A stretch of 64,000 bases of DNA from CAZOOK01 sp964581385. GTDB lineage: Bacteria; Pseudomonadota; Gammaproteobacteria; Nevskiales; Nevskiaceae. Each line of letters starts with the position of its first letter. Within the stretch, counting starts at the first letter, position 1. A program made the translations under genes and the position numbers. The stretch covers positions 1 through 64,000 of the forward strand of contig CAZOOK010000006.1 in the NCBI GenBank assembly GCA_964581385.1, read 5' to 3'. Of the stretch, positions 1-8,471 are shown piece after piece. A model generated the notes under the pieces. That model searched no databases. It saw only the letters and a program-made list of their open reading frames with translations, and was not told where the DNA came from.

Positions 1-93
1 CCACGGTGCCGCGAAGCGTGGGTGCGGGCAGGGCCGCCCTGGCGCCCTTTTGGGCAGTAACGCAGCGATCAAAGTTGGTGTTAACGGGCCCTA
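1..93 (+). repeat. Right end of 271-bp structured repeat, copy 1 (truncated by window edge)
   Basis: This stretch matches the right-hand third of the two complete elements at 2166-2436 and 12097-12367, including the arm GGCGCCCTTTTGGGC followed by the terminal inverted repeat ending GGGCCCTA at 93. It lies in the same orientation as the other copies. It ends 5 bp before the ATG of the CYTH protein. The left part lies outside the window, so the full structure cannot be checked here. Confidence 0.85.
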
Positions 94-98
94 GATCC

Positions 99-566
99 AT
101 GGCGATCGAGATCGAACGAAAATTTCTGGTAACGCACGAGGGTTGGCGCATCGCGGTGCAGCGCTCGGCGCACATGCGGCAGGGCTATCTGACGCAGGAG
201 ACTGGCCGCGCGTCGGTGCGCGTACGCCTACAGGACCGCTGTGCGCATCTCAATATCAAAGCGGCCGTGGTCGGCAGCGCACGCGCGGAATACGAGTACG
301 AAATTCCGCTGATTGAGGCGAACGAGATACTCGACACGCTATGCGTCGCCTGCTTGGATAAGACCCGGCACTATGTGGAGTTCGGAGGCATGACCTGGGA
401 AATCGACGAGTTCGAGGGACGCAACGCCGGGCTGGTCGTCGCTGAGATCGAGCTGACACATGCTACCCAGGTCTTCGCGCGGCCCGATTGGATTGGCAGC
501 GAAGTCACCGACGAGCGTCGCTATTACAATCACGCACTCGCGCTGCACCCGTACCGCGAATGGTGA
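99..566 (+). CDS. CYTH-domain protein (triphosphate tunnel metalloenzyme family)
   Basis: The 155-residue product opens with MAIEIERKFLV, which carries the ExExK signature (EIERK) of CYTH / triphosphate tunnel metalloenzymes. That family binds a triphosphate and divalent metal inside a beta-barrel tunnel and includes thiamine triphosphatases, inorganic tripolyphosphatases and class IV adenylate cyclases. Further charged strands follow (RASVRVRLQD, YEYEIPL, YVEFGGMTWEIDEF), as expected for tunnel-lining residues, and the length equals that of the single-domain bacterial form. The ATG at 99 is chosen because the family signature begins there; the frame is open upstream only through the repeat that ends at 93. 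The substrate cannot be decided from sequence, but tripolyphosphatase activity is most likely for this short form. Confidence 0.85.
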   Translation: MAIEIERKFLVTHEGWRIAVQRSAHMRQGYLTQETGRASVRVRLQDRCAHLNIKAAVVGSARAEYEYEIPLIEANEILDTLCVACLDKTRHYVEFGGMTWEIDEFEGRNAGLVVAEIELTHATQVFARPDWIGSEVTDERRYYNHALALHPYREW

Positions 567-609
567 TGGCGCATTTTCTGCTGCAGCAACGATGGCAATC
601 AGGACAACA

Positions 610-1563
610 ATGACGATGCTTGGCCCGCTGATGGGCGATGTTGGAGGACTGGCGTTGACCGCCGAGGATCGCGAAGTGCTGGCGCACCCGCTGATCGGTG
701 GTGTAATCCTGTTTGCCCGCAATTACAGCGAACCTGGCCAGTTGCGTGCGCTGTGCGATGAATTGTTGCGAATCAAGTCGCCGCGGTTGTTGATTGCCGT
801 GGACCACGAAGGCGGCCGTGTCCAGCGCTTCCGCGTCGGCTTCACGCGGATTCCGGCGATGGGCACATTGAGTCGCGTCTACGAGGAATCCGCCACTCGC
901 GCGGTCGAGGAAGCGCGAGCGCACGGCCTGACCGTCGGCCGCGAGCTGGCAGCATCCGGCATCGATCTGTGCTTCGCTCCGGTACTCGATCTCGACTATG
1001 GCGTCAGCACAGTCATCGGCGATCGCGCATTCAGTGCGGATCCGCAGATCGTCATCGAACTTGCGCGCGCGTTCCGCGCCGGTCTCAATGAAGCGGGGCT
1101 GGCCGCCACCGGTAAGCATTTCCCGGGACATGGCGCCGTCGCCGCCGATTCGCACACCGAATTGCCGATCGATCGCCGCAAGTTGCCGGAAATCGAAAGT
1201 CGCGATCTACTGCCGTTCCGCACGCTTGTGGAAGACGGCATCGAATCGCTGATGATGGCGCATGTGCGTTACACGGCGCTCGATGACTTGCCGGCATCGC
1301 TGTCGCGGCGCTGGATTCACGGCCTGCTGCGCAGCAAGTGGAAATATAACGGCGCCGTCTTCTGCGACGATCTGTGCATGGCCGGTGCGGCGGTCGCCGG
1401 CGAGATCGAGGACCGTGCGCGACTGGCGCTCGAAGCCGGTTGCGACATGTTGCCGGTGTGCAATAGTCGCGAAAATCTGGTGCGGCTGCTCGAAGCCTTG
1501 CCCACACGCCGCTCGCGGCTGTCGAGTGCGCGCTTGAAGCAGCTGTATCGCCGCGAAACATAA
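610..1563 (+). CDS. nagZ: Beta-N-acetylhexosaminidase NagZ
   Basis: This cytoplasmic family 3 glycosidase removes N-acetylglucosamine from anhydromuropeptides during peptidoglycan recycling. The product is 317 residues, close to the usual 330-340. It starts MTMLGPLMGDVGG, has the active-site region GKHFPGHGAVAADSH (KHFPGHG with the Asp-His pair of the mobile loop), and contains the substrate-binding stretch LIAVDHEGGRVQRF. The ATG at 610 fits the family's N-terminus; an in-frame ATG at 592 and another at 616 are alternatives, with a weak AGGA ahead of 610. It is followed after 25 bp by a phosphoribosyltransferase gene and then by the methylthioinosine phosphorylase gene. Pseudomonads have nagZ beside the latter, which supports the call. 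Confidence 0.95.
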   Translation: MTMLGPLMGDVGGLALTAEDREVLAHPLIGGVILFARNYSEPGQLRALCDELLRIKSPRLLIAVDHEGGRVQRFRVGFTRIPAMGTLSRVYEESATRAVEEARAHGLTVGRELAASGIDLCFAPVLDLDYGVSTVIGDRAFSADPQIVIELARAFRAGLNEAGLAATGKHFPGHGAVAADSHTELPIDRRKLPEIESRDLLPFRTLVEDGIESLMMAHVRYTALDDLPASLSRRWIHGLLRSKWKYNGAVFCDDLCMAGAAVAGEIEDRARLALEAGCDMLPVCNSRENLVRLLEALPTRRSRLSSARLKQLYRRET

Positions 1564-1588
1564 TAATTGCCAATGGCCGCCTGACCCC

Positions 1589-2137
1589 ATGACCCGATTC
1601 GAAGATGCGCTGCGCGTTCGCGCCAATGCCGATTGCTTATGTGACGAAGCCGAGGTGAACGCTGCCTACGATCGGATCGCCGTCGCGCTGGAGCGCGAGT
1701 ATGTGAATCTCAATCCGTTGGTGCTGGTTGTCATGAGCGGTGGCATGGTGCCGGCAGCCGAATTGCTCAAACGCATAACGTTTGCCTTCGAGCTGGATTA
1801 TCTGCATGCGACGCGCTATCGCGGCGCGACGACCGGAGGCGGCCTCTTGTGGAAGCGCCAGCCGCAGGTCGAATTGACCGGTCGCCATGTGCTGGTGATC
1901 GACGACATTCTTGACGAGGGCCGCACGCTGCTCGCCGTGCGCAAGGCGCTGCAGGAACAGGTACCCGCGAGCCTGAAAGTCGCGGTGCTGGCCGAAAAAC
2001 ATCCGGCGACGCGCGTGCCGGGTGCGGAAGCGGAGTTCGTCGGTCTTCAACTGCCGGATCGCTATGTATTCGGCTGTGGCATGGATTACAAGGAATACTG
2101 GCGGCAGCTACCGGGTATTTATGCGGTGCATGAGTAG
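1589..2137 (+). CDS. hpt: Hypoxanthine-guanine phosphoribosyltransferase
   Basis: The 182-residue protein is a type I phosphoribosyltransferase. The PRPP-binding loop is VLVIDDILDEGRTL at about residues 96-109, preceded by a conserved GGMVPAAEL segment and the flexible-loop region after RYRGATTGG. It would convert hypoxanthine or guanine with PRPP into IMP or GMP in the cytoplasm. It sits between nagZ and the methylthioinosine phosphorylase gene, whose reaction releases hypoxanthine, so the pair would form a short salvage route from methylthioadenosine through methylthioinosine to IMP. The start ATG at 1589 gives the family length. Xanthine as an alternative substrate cannot be excluded. Confidence 0.9.
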   Translation: MTRFEDALRVRANADCLCDEAEVNAAYDRIAVALEREYVNLNPLVLVVMSGGMVPAAELLKRITFAFELDYLHATRYRGATTGGGLLWKRQPQVELTGRHVLVIDDILDEGRTLLAVRKALQEQVPASLKVAVLAEKHPATRVPGAEAEFVGLQLPDRYVFGCGMDYKEYWRQLPGIYAVHE

Positions 2138-2165
2138 GCCCGCCGCAAACTGGAAATGTCTTTGC

Positions 2166-2436
2166 TAGGACCTGCAAACACTAACTTTGATCGCTGCGAC
2201 GGAGACCGTATGGGCACAGCGCAAGAAACGAGAGACGTGATGTACTTGAAGTACATGAGGAGCGAGAGACGCGGCGCTGTGCCCATACGGTCCCGTCCCT
2301 TCGGGTTGCGCCCAAAAGGGCGCCATGCCGCGTTGCGCCTCGCTCATGTGGATTCACCACACTTCGCTCGCCGCGCCTTGCCTGGCGCCCTTTTGGGCGG
2401 CAACGCAGCTATTAAAGTTAGTGTTAACAGGTCCTA
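2166..2436 (+). repeat. 271-bp structured repeat, copy 2 (complete, MITE-like)
   Basis: The element runs from TAGGACCTG at 2166 to CAGGTCCTA at 2436 and is 271 bp, exactly the length of the copy at 12097-12367. Its ends are imperfect inverted repeats of about 33 bp. Two internal arms are visible. Arm A pairs 2205-2222 with 2274-2291 (18 bp, perfect) and encloses a smaller dyad at 2240-2256. Arm B pairs GCCCAAAAGGGCGCC with GGCGCCCTTTTGGGC (15 bp, perfect). Small open frames inside are by-products of the palindromes. A TA dinucleotide bounds each end, as left by TA-targeting transposases, but no transposase gene is present. Confidence 0.9.
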
Positions 2437-2453
2437 AGTTTAAGGAGCCATGC

Positions 2454-3248
2454 TTGAGCAAGTCACACCGCCCGCGTTCGCCTACGCTTGGCAAAGTTGC
2501 CGTCATCGGCGGTACCGGCATGAACCAATGGCCGGGACTCGATGTGCGTGACCGGCTTGATCTCGACACGCCGTATGGCAAGCCGTCCGCGCCGCTGCTT
2601 GTGGGACGGATCTACGGTATCGAAGCGACGTTTCTCGCGCGTCACGGCGAAGGGCACAAGTTGCCGCCCCATGCAATCAACTATCGCGCGAATCTGTGGG
2701 CGCTGAGAGAGTCGGGTGTGCGTACGGTGGTCGCCATCGCGGCCGTTGGCGGTATTGCGCCCTGGCTGCCGCCAGGCGCGGTTGCAGCGCCGGTGGATCT
2801 CATCGACTACACCTGGGGACGCGAACACACCTACTCCGACGGTACGCGTTCCGAGTTGCAGCATGTCGAATTCACCGAGCCTTATAGCGAGCGCGTGCGC
2901 CGCGAATTGCTGCATGCGGCACTGGCGCACCGCATCGATATCGCGGACGGCGGCGTCATTGCGGTGACGCAGGGGCCACGCCTGGAATCGGCCGCAGAAA
3001 TCCGCAAGCTCAAGCGCGACGGCTGCGATATGGTCGGCATGACCGGGATGCCGGAGGCGGCGCTCGCACGTGAGCTCGATATCGATTACGCCTGCCTCGC
3101 GGTCAGCGTGAACTGGGCGGCCGGCATCGGCTCCGGTGATATCCATGGCGAAATTCAGGCGTCGATTGAAGCCGGTATGGAAAAAATCCGTGCAATTCTC
3201 GGCCGCGCGCTGCCCGTGCTGCTGGCGGGCGATGAAGAGATGCGCTGA
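2454..3248 (+). CDS. mtiP: S-methyl-5'-thioinosine phosphorylase
   Basis: This is a purine nucleoside phosphorylase of the MtnP/Pnp family, 264 residues. It contains the phosphate-site segment VIGGTGM, the family stretch FLARHGEGH and PPHAINYRANLWAL, and the base/ribose-site segment GMTGMPEAALARE. The last differs from methylthioadenosine phosphorylases and agrees with the methylthioinosine enzyme known in Pseudomonas aeruginosa, which neighbours nagZ there as here. The enzyme would split methylthioinosine into hypoxanthine and methylthioribose-1-phosphate. I choose a TTG start at 2454 because AAGGAG at 2442-2447 is 6 nt upstream; the ATG at 2450 is out of frame and too close to that site. 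The 271-bp repeat ends 17 bp before the start. Confidence 0.88.
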   Translation: MSKSHRPRSPTLGKVAVIGGTGMNQWPGLDVRDRLDLDTPYGKPSAPLLVGRIYGIEATFLARHGEGHKLPPHAINYRANLWALRESGVRTVVAIAAVGGIAPWLPPGAVAAPVDLIDYTWGREHTYSDGTRSELQHVEFTEPYSERVRRELLHAALAHRIDIADGGVIAVTQGPRLESAAEIRKLKRDGCDMVGMTGMPEAALARELDIDYACLAVSVNWAAGIGSGDIHGEIQASIEAGMEKIRAILGRALPVLLAGDEEMR

Positions 3249-3494
3249 GAACGCTGTGCCGACAAAACCGAGAATCTAAGGGCATTTATCAAAAATTAAA
3301 AAAAACCTCTTGATTCAATTTGAATTTAATTCTATCTTACGAAAATAATATCGTTCACGCTGCAGCGGCGCAGATGTGAGCAATGTTGACTGACCCAGGG
3401 CGAAATTCCACGGTAGAACTGCCAAGGCCATGAGGGCCGGGTCCTGGGTTGATCGCTGGACATGCGTTCTGTGCGGGGAAGGAACAGGCGAGTC
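3249..3494. other. AT-rich intergenic region upstream of the giant sensor gene
   Basis: This 246-bp gap contains a markedly AT-rich block at about 3283-3350 between GC-rich genes, a likely place for the promoter of the following gene. I see no clear -35/-10 pair, terminator or small gene. The open frame begins upstream of the chosen start at an ATG at 3462, but no ribosome-binding site favours that position. Confidence 0.4.
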
Positions 3495-6392
3495 ATGAGC
3501 GAATCGGGAAGCGGATCGGGGATCGGCGTGATGATTGAGGCCGATCGTGACGCCGATGAAATTTCGGATCGCGGTGGGCTCGATCGCGTTTATCTCGCCA
3601 TTTCCCGAATCGTTGCCGGTCACGGTGTCTCCCTCGATCACTACCAGCGCGACGCGGTGCTGCGATGTATCCGTCACCGCATGCACGTGCTCAACGTCGC
3701 CACGATTGAGGAATATCGCGCGATGCTGGCCAGCGATCCTGTCGCGGTATCCGGGCTGATCCACGAAATCATGCGGCCGCAAGGCCAACTGTTCAGGGAC
3801 ACGATCGTGCTCGAAGCGTTGCGCGCGGTGCTGCTGTTGCGTGCGCGTGAAACCGACTGCCAGCGGATCTGGGTGCCCGGCTGCTTCGATGGCGAGGACG
3901 TCTTCACGACCGCGATAATTGCCACTGATACCTTTCTGGCGGCGGACGAAGCATCTGGATTCGTCGTCTTCGGTAGTGATCGCGACACCGAGTTGTTGCG
4001 TACTGCGCAGGCGGGAGTATTTTCGGCCGCGCTGGCGACGCGCATCCCACCCCACTTCTGCAACCGCTATCTGAGTCGTACGTCTGATGATCCGCGCGTT
4101 GATTACGAACTACGGCGCCGCTGCCAGTTTCTGGCTCATGACGCCGTCGCGCAGGCATCGCCGTTTCTCGATCTCGATCTGATCGTCGCGCGCAACTTAT
4201 TGCTGAATTTGCAGCCGGCACTGCATAGGCAGGTGCTGGAGTATTTCTACGCGGCGCTGCGGCCGCGCGGCATGCTACTCGTCGGTGCGCTGGAGTTCCA
4301 ACTTGAGCACGAAGATTTGTTTCACCTCGTGCAATTCGCTCCCGGCCTGTATCAGCGTGTCGAACGCAAGGGTGCATCCCCACGGCGCGGTCTGGTGCGC
4401 CACGGGGAGCCGTTCGCGGATATTTTTCGCGGTGCCAGCACGCCGATGATGTTGCTCGATGCAGGCTTCGCGGCGGTCGCGATGAACACGAGCGCCAGCG
4501 TTCTGCTCGACGAATCGCCTGACGATATCGTCGGCATGGATATTCTGGAAATGGTCGAGCCAGTCGATCGCGGACGCTTGGCCGAAGTTCTCGCGACGCT
4601 CGCGGCGGAGCGGAGGGCGCGGATCGACCTCACATTTGCCGGCGGGCAAAGCGTGGTGCTGGCGTTGAGCTATGTGCAGGGCCGCGTGCTTGCCGAGTTG
4701 AACGGAGCTGGCGACGACCACTTGCGACGACGCTCGACGGAACAGGCGCGACGCACGGGTGCCTTGTTGCGCACGATCAAGGACGGTGTGATCGTCACTG
4801 GCGGTGAGGGTTCTATCGTCGAGTTCAATGAACAGGCCGAACGCCTCACCGGCTGGGCGCGCCATGCCGCTCTCAGACAGCCGCTGCAAAAGATCTTCCG
4901 CCTGATGACGCCAGCGCCGAACACTCCCCACGGGCTGCAGCCGGTCCCGGTACGCGATGGCGTATCCGATGATGCCGCCGGCGAGTTGTTTCTGCTTCAT
5001 CGTGATGGGCGCCGTATTGCGGTTTCGCTGCGAGCGACGCCCATCGCTGGCGATGGCAGCCAGGTGTTGGTTTTCGAGGACATCAGCGAGCGCAAGCTGC
5101 TTACCGAGGAGCTTGCCTATCGCGCCAGCCACGATTCGGTGACCGGGCTGTTCAACCGCGAAGAATTTGAGGCGCGTGCGCGCGAAGCGCATGCCGAACT
5201 GCGGCGCAGCGGTGGCAGCGCGGTGCTCGGCTATATTGACGTTGATCAGTTCAAGGTCATCAACGATACGCTCGGACATGTCGCGGGCGATGAGTTGCTA
5301 CACGAACTGGCGGCCCAGTTGCGCATCCATCTCGGTGAGGATGCTTTCGCGCGGCTCGGCGGTGACGAGTTCGGCGTGCTGATCATGAAGCATGACTTGC
5401 GCACCGTCCGGCCGCTCATCGACACGCTGCTCGATGCGGTGCGGCGGTTCCGTTTTTATTGGGCGGGACAGGCTTACGCAGTGACTATCAGCGTCGGTGT
5501 CAGCGCTGTCGACGCCGCCACCGAAAATATCACGCGGGCGATGAGTCTCGCCGACGCGGCATGCTTTGCGGCCAAGGATGCCGGCCGCGATCGTGCGCGC
5601 TACGCCGACGACAGTGACGATCTGCCGCGTCGCTACGCTGATATGAATCTGGTCGGCAAGCTCGGACGTGCACTCGACGAGGAGCGCTTCGCGCTGTATT
5701 TCGAAGATGTCGTCAGTCTGGCGCCGCCGCAGCGACCGGTGTATCGGGAACTGCTGGTGCGCATCCGTGATGACGATGGGCACCTGATTCCACCGGGCGC
5801 CTTCATCCGCGCCGCGGAGCGCTTTTACCTGATGGGTGCCCTCGATCGCTGGGTCGTGCGCCATGCCTTGCGCGGTATTGCAGCCCTGCCACAGGACGAT
5901 ATTGTTTATGCGTTGAACCTGTCGGGCCAGTCGCTGGGTGACGACCATTTTCTTGCCTACGTCCTTGCCGAACTCAAGGCGTCGGCGGTCGATCCGCAGC
6001 GGGTCTGTTTCGAAATCACCGAGACTGCCGCCGTTTCGCGGCTCACCGAAGCAATACGTTTCATAAGTCGGGTAACGGAGGCCGGCTGTCGCTTCGCGCT
6101 CGACGATTTCGGTGCCGGCATGGCGTCGTTTTCCTATCTCAAGAAATTCGATGTGGACTACCTGAAGATCGACGGCAGCTTCGTCCGCTCCATGCTGGTG
6201 AGCCCGTCTGATCTCGGTGTTGTCGAGACGATCAACCGGATCGGGCATGAGGCCGGCTTGCTTACGATCGCCGAGCATGTCGAGGATCGGGAACTACTGG
6301 AGCCGTTGCGCAAGATGGGCGTTGACTGGGCGCAAGGGCGTGCGATTGCCGTCGGGCGCCCGTTTGCGGAACTTGGCGGGGGGCGGAAATGA
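3495..6392 (+). CDS. CheR-like / PAS / PAS / GGDEF / EAL signalling protein
   Basis: The 965-residue cytoplasmic protein has five modules. Residues about 30-285 resemble a CheR methyltransferase, but the binding motifs are degenerate (PGCFDGED for GCxxGEE, DLIVARNLLLNL for DLIxCRNVLIYL), so methyl transfer is doubtful. PAS domains follow at about 305-400 and 420-535. The GGDEF domain (about 545-700) keeps RLGGDEFGVL, suggesting cyclic-di-GMP synthesis. The EAL domain (about 715-960) has ELLVR in place of EALLR but retains the catalytic Glu and the DDFGAG, LNLSGQ, EITE, KIDGSF and IAEHVE motifs, so phosphodiesterase activity remains possible. No membrane segment is seen. The next gene overlaps by 4 bp (ATGA), implying translational coupling. 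Confidence 0.88.
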   Translation: MSESGSGSGIGVMIEADRDADEISDRGGLDRVYLAISRIVAGHGVSLDHYQRDAVLRCIRHRMHVLNVATIEEYRAMLASDPVAVSGLIHEIMRPQGQLFRDTIVLEALRAVLLLRARETDCQRIWVPGCFDGEDVFTTAIIATDTFLAADEASGFVVFGSDRDTELLRTAQAGVFSAALATRIPPHFCNRYLSRTSDDPRVDYELRRRCQFLAHDAVAQASPFLDLDLIVARNLLLNLQPALHRQVLEYFYAALRPRGMLLVGALEFQLEHEDLFHLVQFAPGLYQRVERKGASPRRGLVRHGEPFADIFRGASTPMMLLDAGFAAVAMNTSASVLLDESPDDIVGMDILEMVEPVDRGRLAEVLATLAAERRARIDLTFAGGQSVVLALSYVQGRVLAELNGAGDDHLRRRSTEQARRTGALLRTIKDGVIVTGGEGSIVEFNEQAERLTGWARHAALRQPLQKIFRLMTPAPNTPHGLQPVPVRDGVSDDAAGELFLLHRDGRRIAVSLRATPIAGDGSQVLVFEDISERKLLTEELAYRASHDSVTGLFNREEFEARAREAHAELRRSGGSAVLGYIDVDQFKVINDTLGHVAGDELLHELAAQLRIHLGEDAFARLGGDEFGVLIMKHDLRTVRPLIDTLLDAVRRFRFYWAGQAYAVTISVGVSAVDAATENITRAMSLADAACFAAKDAGRDRARYADDSDDLPRRYADMNLVGKLGRALDEERFALYFEDVVSLAPPQRPVYRELLVRIRDDDGHLIPPGAFIRAAERFYLMGALDRWVVRHALRGIAALPQDDIVYALNLSGQSLGDDHFLAYVLAELKASAVDPQRVCFEITETAAVSRLTEAIRFISRVTEAGCRFALDDFGAGMASFSYLKKFDVDYLKIDGSFVRSMLVSPSDLGVVETINRIGHEAGLLTIAEHVEDRELLEPLRKMGVDWAQGRAIAVGRPFAELGGGRK

Positions 6393-7435
6393 GCGTTGCG
6401 TGGAAGTTGACTTGGGTGTTTTCGGCATCGCTGGCGTCCTTCGCGGCAGCCGCGCAGGGGGATGGCTTTGTGGTCGATTCCGTCGTCGGCAACGCGATCG
6501 TCGAACAACTCGGCGACCGCTCCTGGCTGCACGGCGGCGAAACCTTCGCCGAGCGCGACGTGATTCGGGTGGGCGCCGGCGGTGCGTTGCGGCTCGCGTT
6601 CGATCATTTCGGCTCCGTCGAACTCGGACCGGAAACGGAAATTGCGATCGAGAAACTACCGTTGTCCGCCGATCCTGCCGATGCCAAGACCATTGTCACG
6701 CTTGCACATGGCGAGCTGCGAGTGGAATGGCACCGGCCCGCTGATTCCATGGCCACGCCCCTATATGTCTTTTTCGGCTCGCAACGCGCGAATATCAGCG
6801 ACGGCGAATATTTCTTCACCAGCAGCAGCGCGGGACGTGAAGCCTGTGCTGCGCGCGGCGGGGCGACGGTCATGCCTTCGCTGAGTTCTGCTGTTCTTGC
6901 GCTGTCGCCGTCATACTGCTTCGTGGTGGAAGGAACTGCAGCGCCGCGACTGGAGCGGCGCGATTCGACGTTTTGGGCGGCAGCCCGCGAACGTATGATG
7001 CCGGCACATGGTGCGGAGCCCGCTGCGCAACCGCCGCCGGCACCGGTCAAGGTGGAATCCCTCGAAGGAGCCGGTGCGGCGACATCGCGGCCCGGTCAGC
7101 CTTCAGCGGCAGTGCCGCAGCCCGTCGCCCACGTCTCTTCGGCCGGTACATCCGCAACTGCTGATGGTGCCGAGCCGGTATGGGCGTTGAACCTCGGTTC
7201 TTATGCGGAGGCGGAAATCGCGCGCGGTGAAGCGCGGAAACTTTCTGTGGCCGGCTATGCACCAGTCGTAATGGGCGTGCAGATTGATGGCCGTACCTGG
7301 TACCGCCTGCAATTGCGCGGCTTTTCGACGGCCGCGGAAGCGCGCGCCAAGGCTGACAGTCTTCGCGACACCCTCGGATTCAAGGGCGCTTGGCTGGTGC
7401 AGCAACCGTACCGAGCGGTGAGCGCTGCGTATTGA
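6389..7435 (+). CDS. Secreted FecR-like / SPOR-domain protein
   Basis: The 348-residue product starts with a signal peptide (MSVAWKLTWVFSASLASFAAAAQ). Residues about 25-150 resemble a FecR-type beta domain: VVGNAIVEQLGDRSW, then GGALRLAFDHFGSVELGPET, then HGELRVEW. A proline- and alanine-rich linker spans about 200-255. The C-terminal 85 residues form a SPOR domain (WALNLGSYAE, then WYRLQLRGFSTAAEARA), a fold that binds denuded peptidoglycan glycans, usually at the division septum. The protein is therefore likely periplasmic and wall-associated. It overlaps the stop codon of the CheR-PAS-GGDEF-EAL gene, so the two are probably co-expressed. The combination of FecR-like and SPOR modules is unusual. 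A linked function is inference. Confidence 0.8.
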   Translation: MSVAWKLTWVFSASLASFAAAAQGDGFVVDSVVGNAIVEQLGDRSWLHGGETFAERDVIRVGAGGALRLAFDHFGSVELGPETEIAIEKLPLSADPADAKTIVTLAHGELRVEWHRPADSMATPLYVFFGSQRANISDGEYFFTSSSAGREACAARGGATVMPSLSSAVLALSPSYCFVVEGTAAPRLERRDSTFWAAARERMMPAHGAEPAAQPPPAPVKVESLEGAGAATSRPGQPSAAVPQPVAHVSSAGTSATADGAEPVWALNLGSYAEAEIARGEARKLSVAGYAPVVMGVQIDGRTWYRLQLRGFSTAAEARAKADSLRDTLGFKGAWLVQQPYRAVSAAY

Positions 7436-7578
7436 GCTGAAGCCGGTTCGGCTCGCCACAAACGGCACTTGCGGGCACCGCGCAGCGGCCGACGATCAGC
7501 GATGGCACACAAACTGCTGGTCAAAACCGTTGTTCTCTCTCCAGCCGGGCCGTCGGTTAACAGTGGCCCAGCCTTGTG

Positions 7579-7620
7579 GCGGTGCGGAGATGCCTGCGAG
7601 GCCGCACCGCTGCTTTTTCT
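7579..7620 (+). terminator. Rho-independent terminator
   Basis: GCGGTGCGG at 7579-7587 pairs perfectly with CCGCACCGC at 7602-7610, with a 14-nt loop, and is followed by TGCTTTTTCT. It would end transcription of the sensor/SPOR operon. The rest of the 301-bp gap at 7436-7736 shows nothing else that I can support apart from an AT-rich patch at about 7630-7655, which may hold the promoter of the next operon. Confidence 0.8.
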
Positions 7621-7736
7621 CATAGTAAGGCTCTAAATAGTATATTTAGGCAACCGCTGTGCCAGCGGTGCGGTGGCGATCCTGACGGAAGCCGCGTATA
7701 GATAGAGCGCGGTCGATCCCGGAACGGAGAATGCTG

Positions 7737-8444
7737 ATGAGTGACGACACGGCCGCCGCGCCGTTGACGCTGTACAGCTTCTGGCGAAGTTCTGCGGCGT
7801 ACCGTGTCCGTATCGCGCTCGCGCTCAAAAACATTCCCTATCACTACGTCGCGGTACCGCTGCGGGCGGAGGCAAATGTTCCCAGCGGTGTGCCGAATCT
7901 GTCGTTGCCGGACTATGCGCGCACCATCAATCCGCAGGGCTTGGTGCCCCTGATTGAGCATGAGGGACAACGCATTGCGCAGTCGCTGGCAATCATCGAT
8001 TACCTGGATCGCCGCTTTCCCGGCAAACTGGTAATTCCCGACCAACCGGCCGCGCGCGCATGGGCGCTATCGATCGCCCAATTCATCGCTTGCGAGATTC
8101 ATCCGCTCAACAATCTGCGCGTGGTGAACCGGTTGCGCGACGCTTATAGTCTTGACGCGACGGCCCGCCAAAACTGGTATTCGTACTGGATCCGCGAAGG
8201 CTTCATCGCACTGGAACGCATGCTGGCCGCGGAAAATTCGCTTGCCGGCCGATATGCGGCGGGTGACGAGCCCAGCGTGGCCGATGCGTATCTGGTGCCG
8301 CAGATCTATAACGCGCGGCGATTCCAGGTGCCAATCGACGATTTTCCGACTATTCTGCGTATCGATACCGCATGCCGAACGTTGGACGCGTTCCGTCATG
8401 CGGCGCCGGAGGAGCAACCGGACGCGGAGCGGCCGGTGCGATAG
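7737..8444 (+). CDS. Maleylpyruvate / maleylacetoacetate isomerase (zeta-class GST)
   Basis: The 235-residue protein is a zeta-class glutathione transferase. The active-site motif is SSAAYRVRIALAL near the N-terminus, where the first Ser and the Arg contact glutathione and substrate, followed by NPQGLVPLIEHEG and QSLAIIDYLD. Such enzymes isomerise maleylpyruvate or maleylacetoacetate to the fumaryl form using glutathione. The downstream neighbour is a fumarylpyruvate-hydrolase-type FAH protein, which suggests the gentisate pathway, but no gentisate or homogentisate dioxygenase is in the window. ATG 7737 is preferred to ATG 7731 because ACGGAG at 7724-7729 is then spaced 7 nt away. No frame defects are seen. 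Confidence 0.85.
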   Translation: MSDDTAAAPLTLYSFWRSSAAYRVRIALALKNIPYHYVAVPLRAEANVPSGVPNLSLPDYARTINPQGLVPLIEHEGQRIAQSLAIIDYLDRRFPGKLVIPDQPAARAWALSIAQFIACEIHPLNNLRVVNRLRDAYSLDATARQNWYSYWIREGFIALERMLAAENSLAGRYAAGDEPSVADAYLVPQIYNARRFQVPIDDFPTILRIDTACRTLDAFRHAAPEEQPDAERPVR

Positions 8445-8471
8445 AAGAGTTCGTCACGGAGGAAAGCGGTC

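Noticed and set aside
2156..2437. Short open frames inside the 271-bp repeats (also 12141-12368) that could be annotated as small proteins
   Set aside because: They follow the palindromic arms of a repeat and read through inverted sequences; conservation follows structure, not codons.
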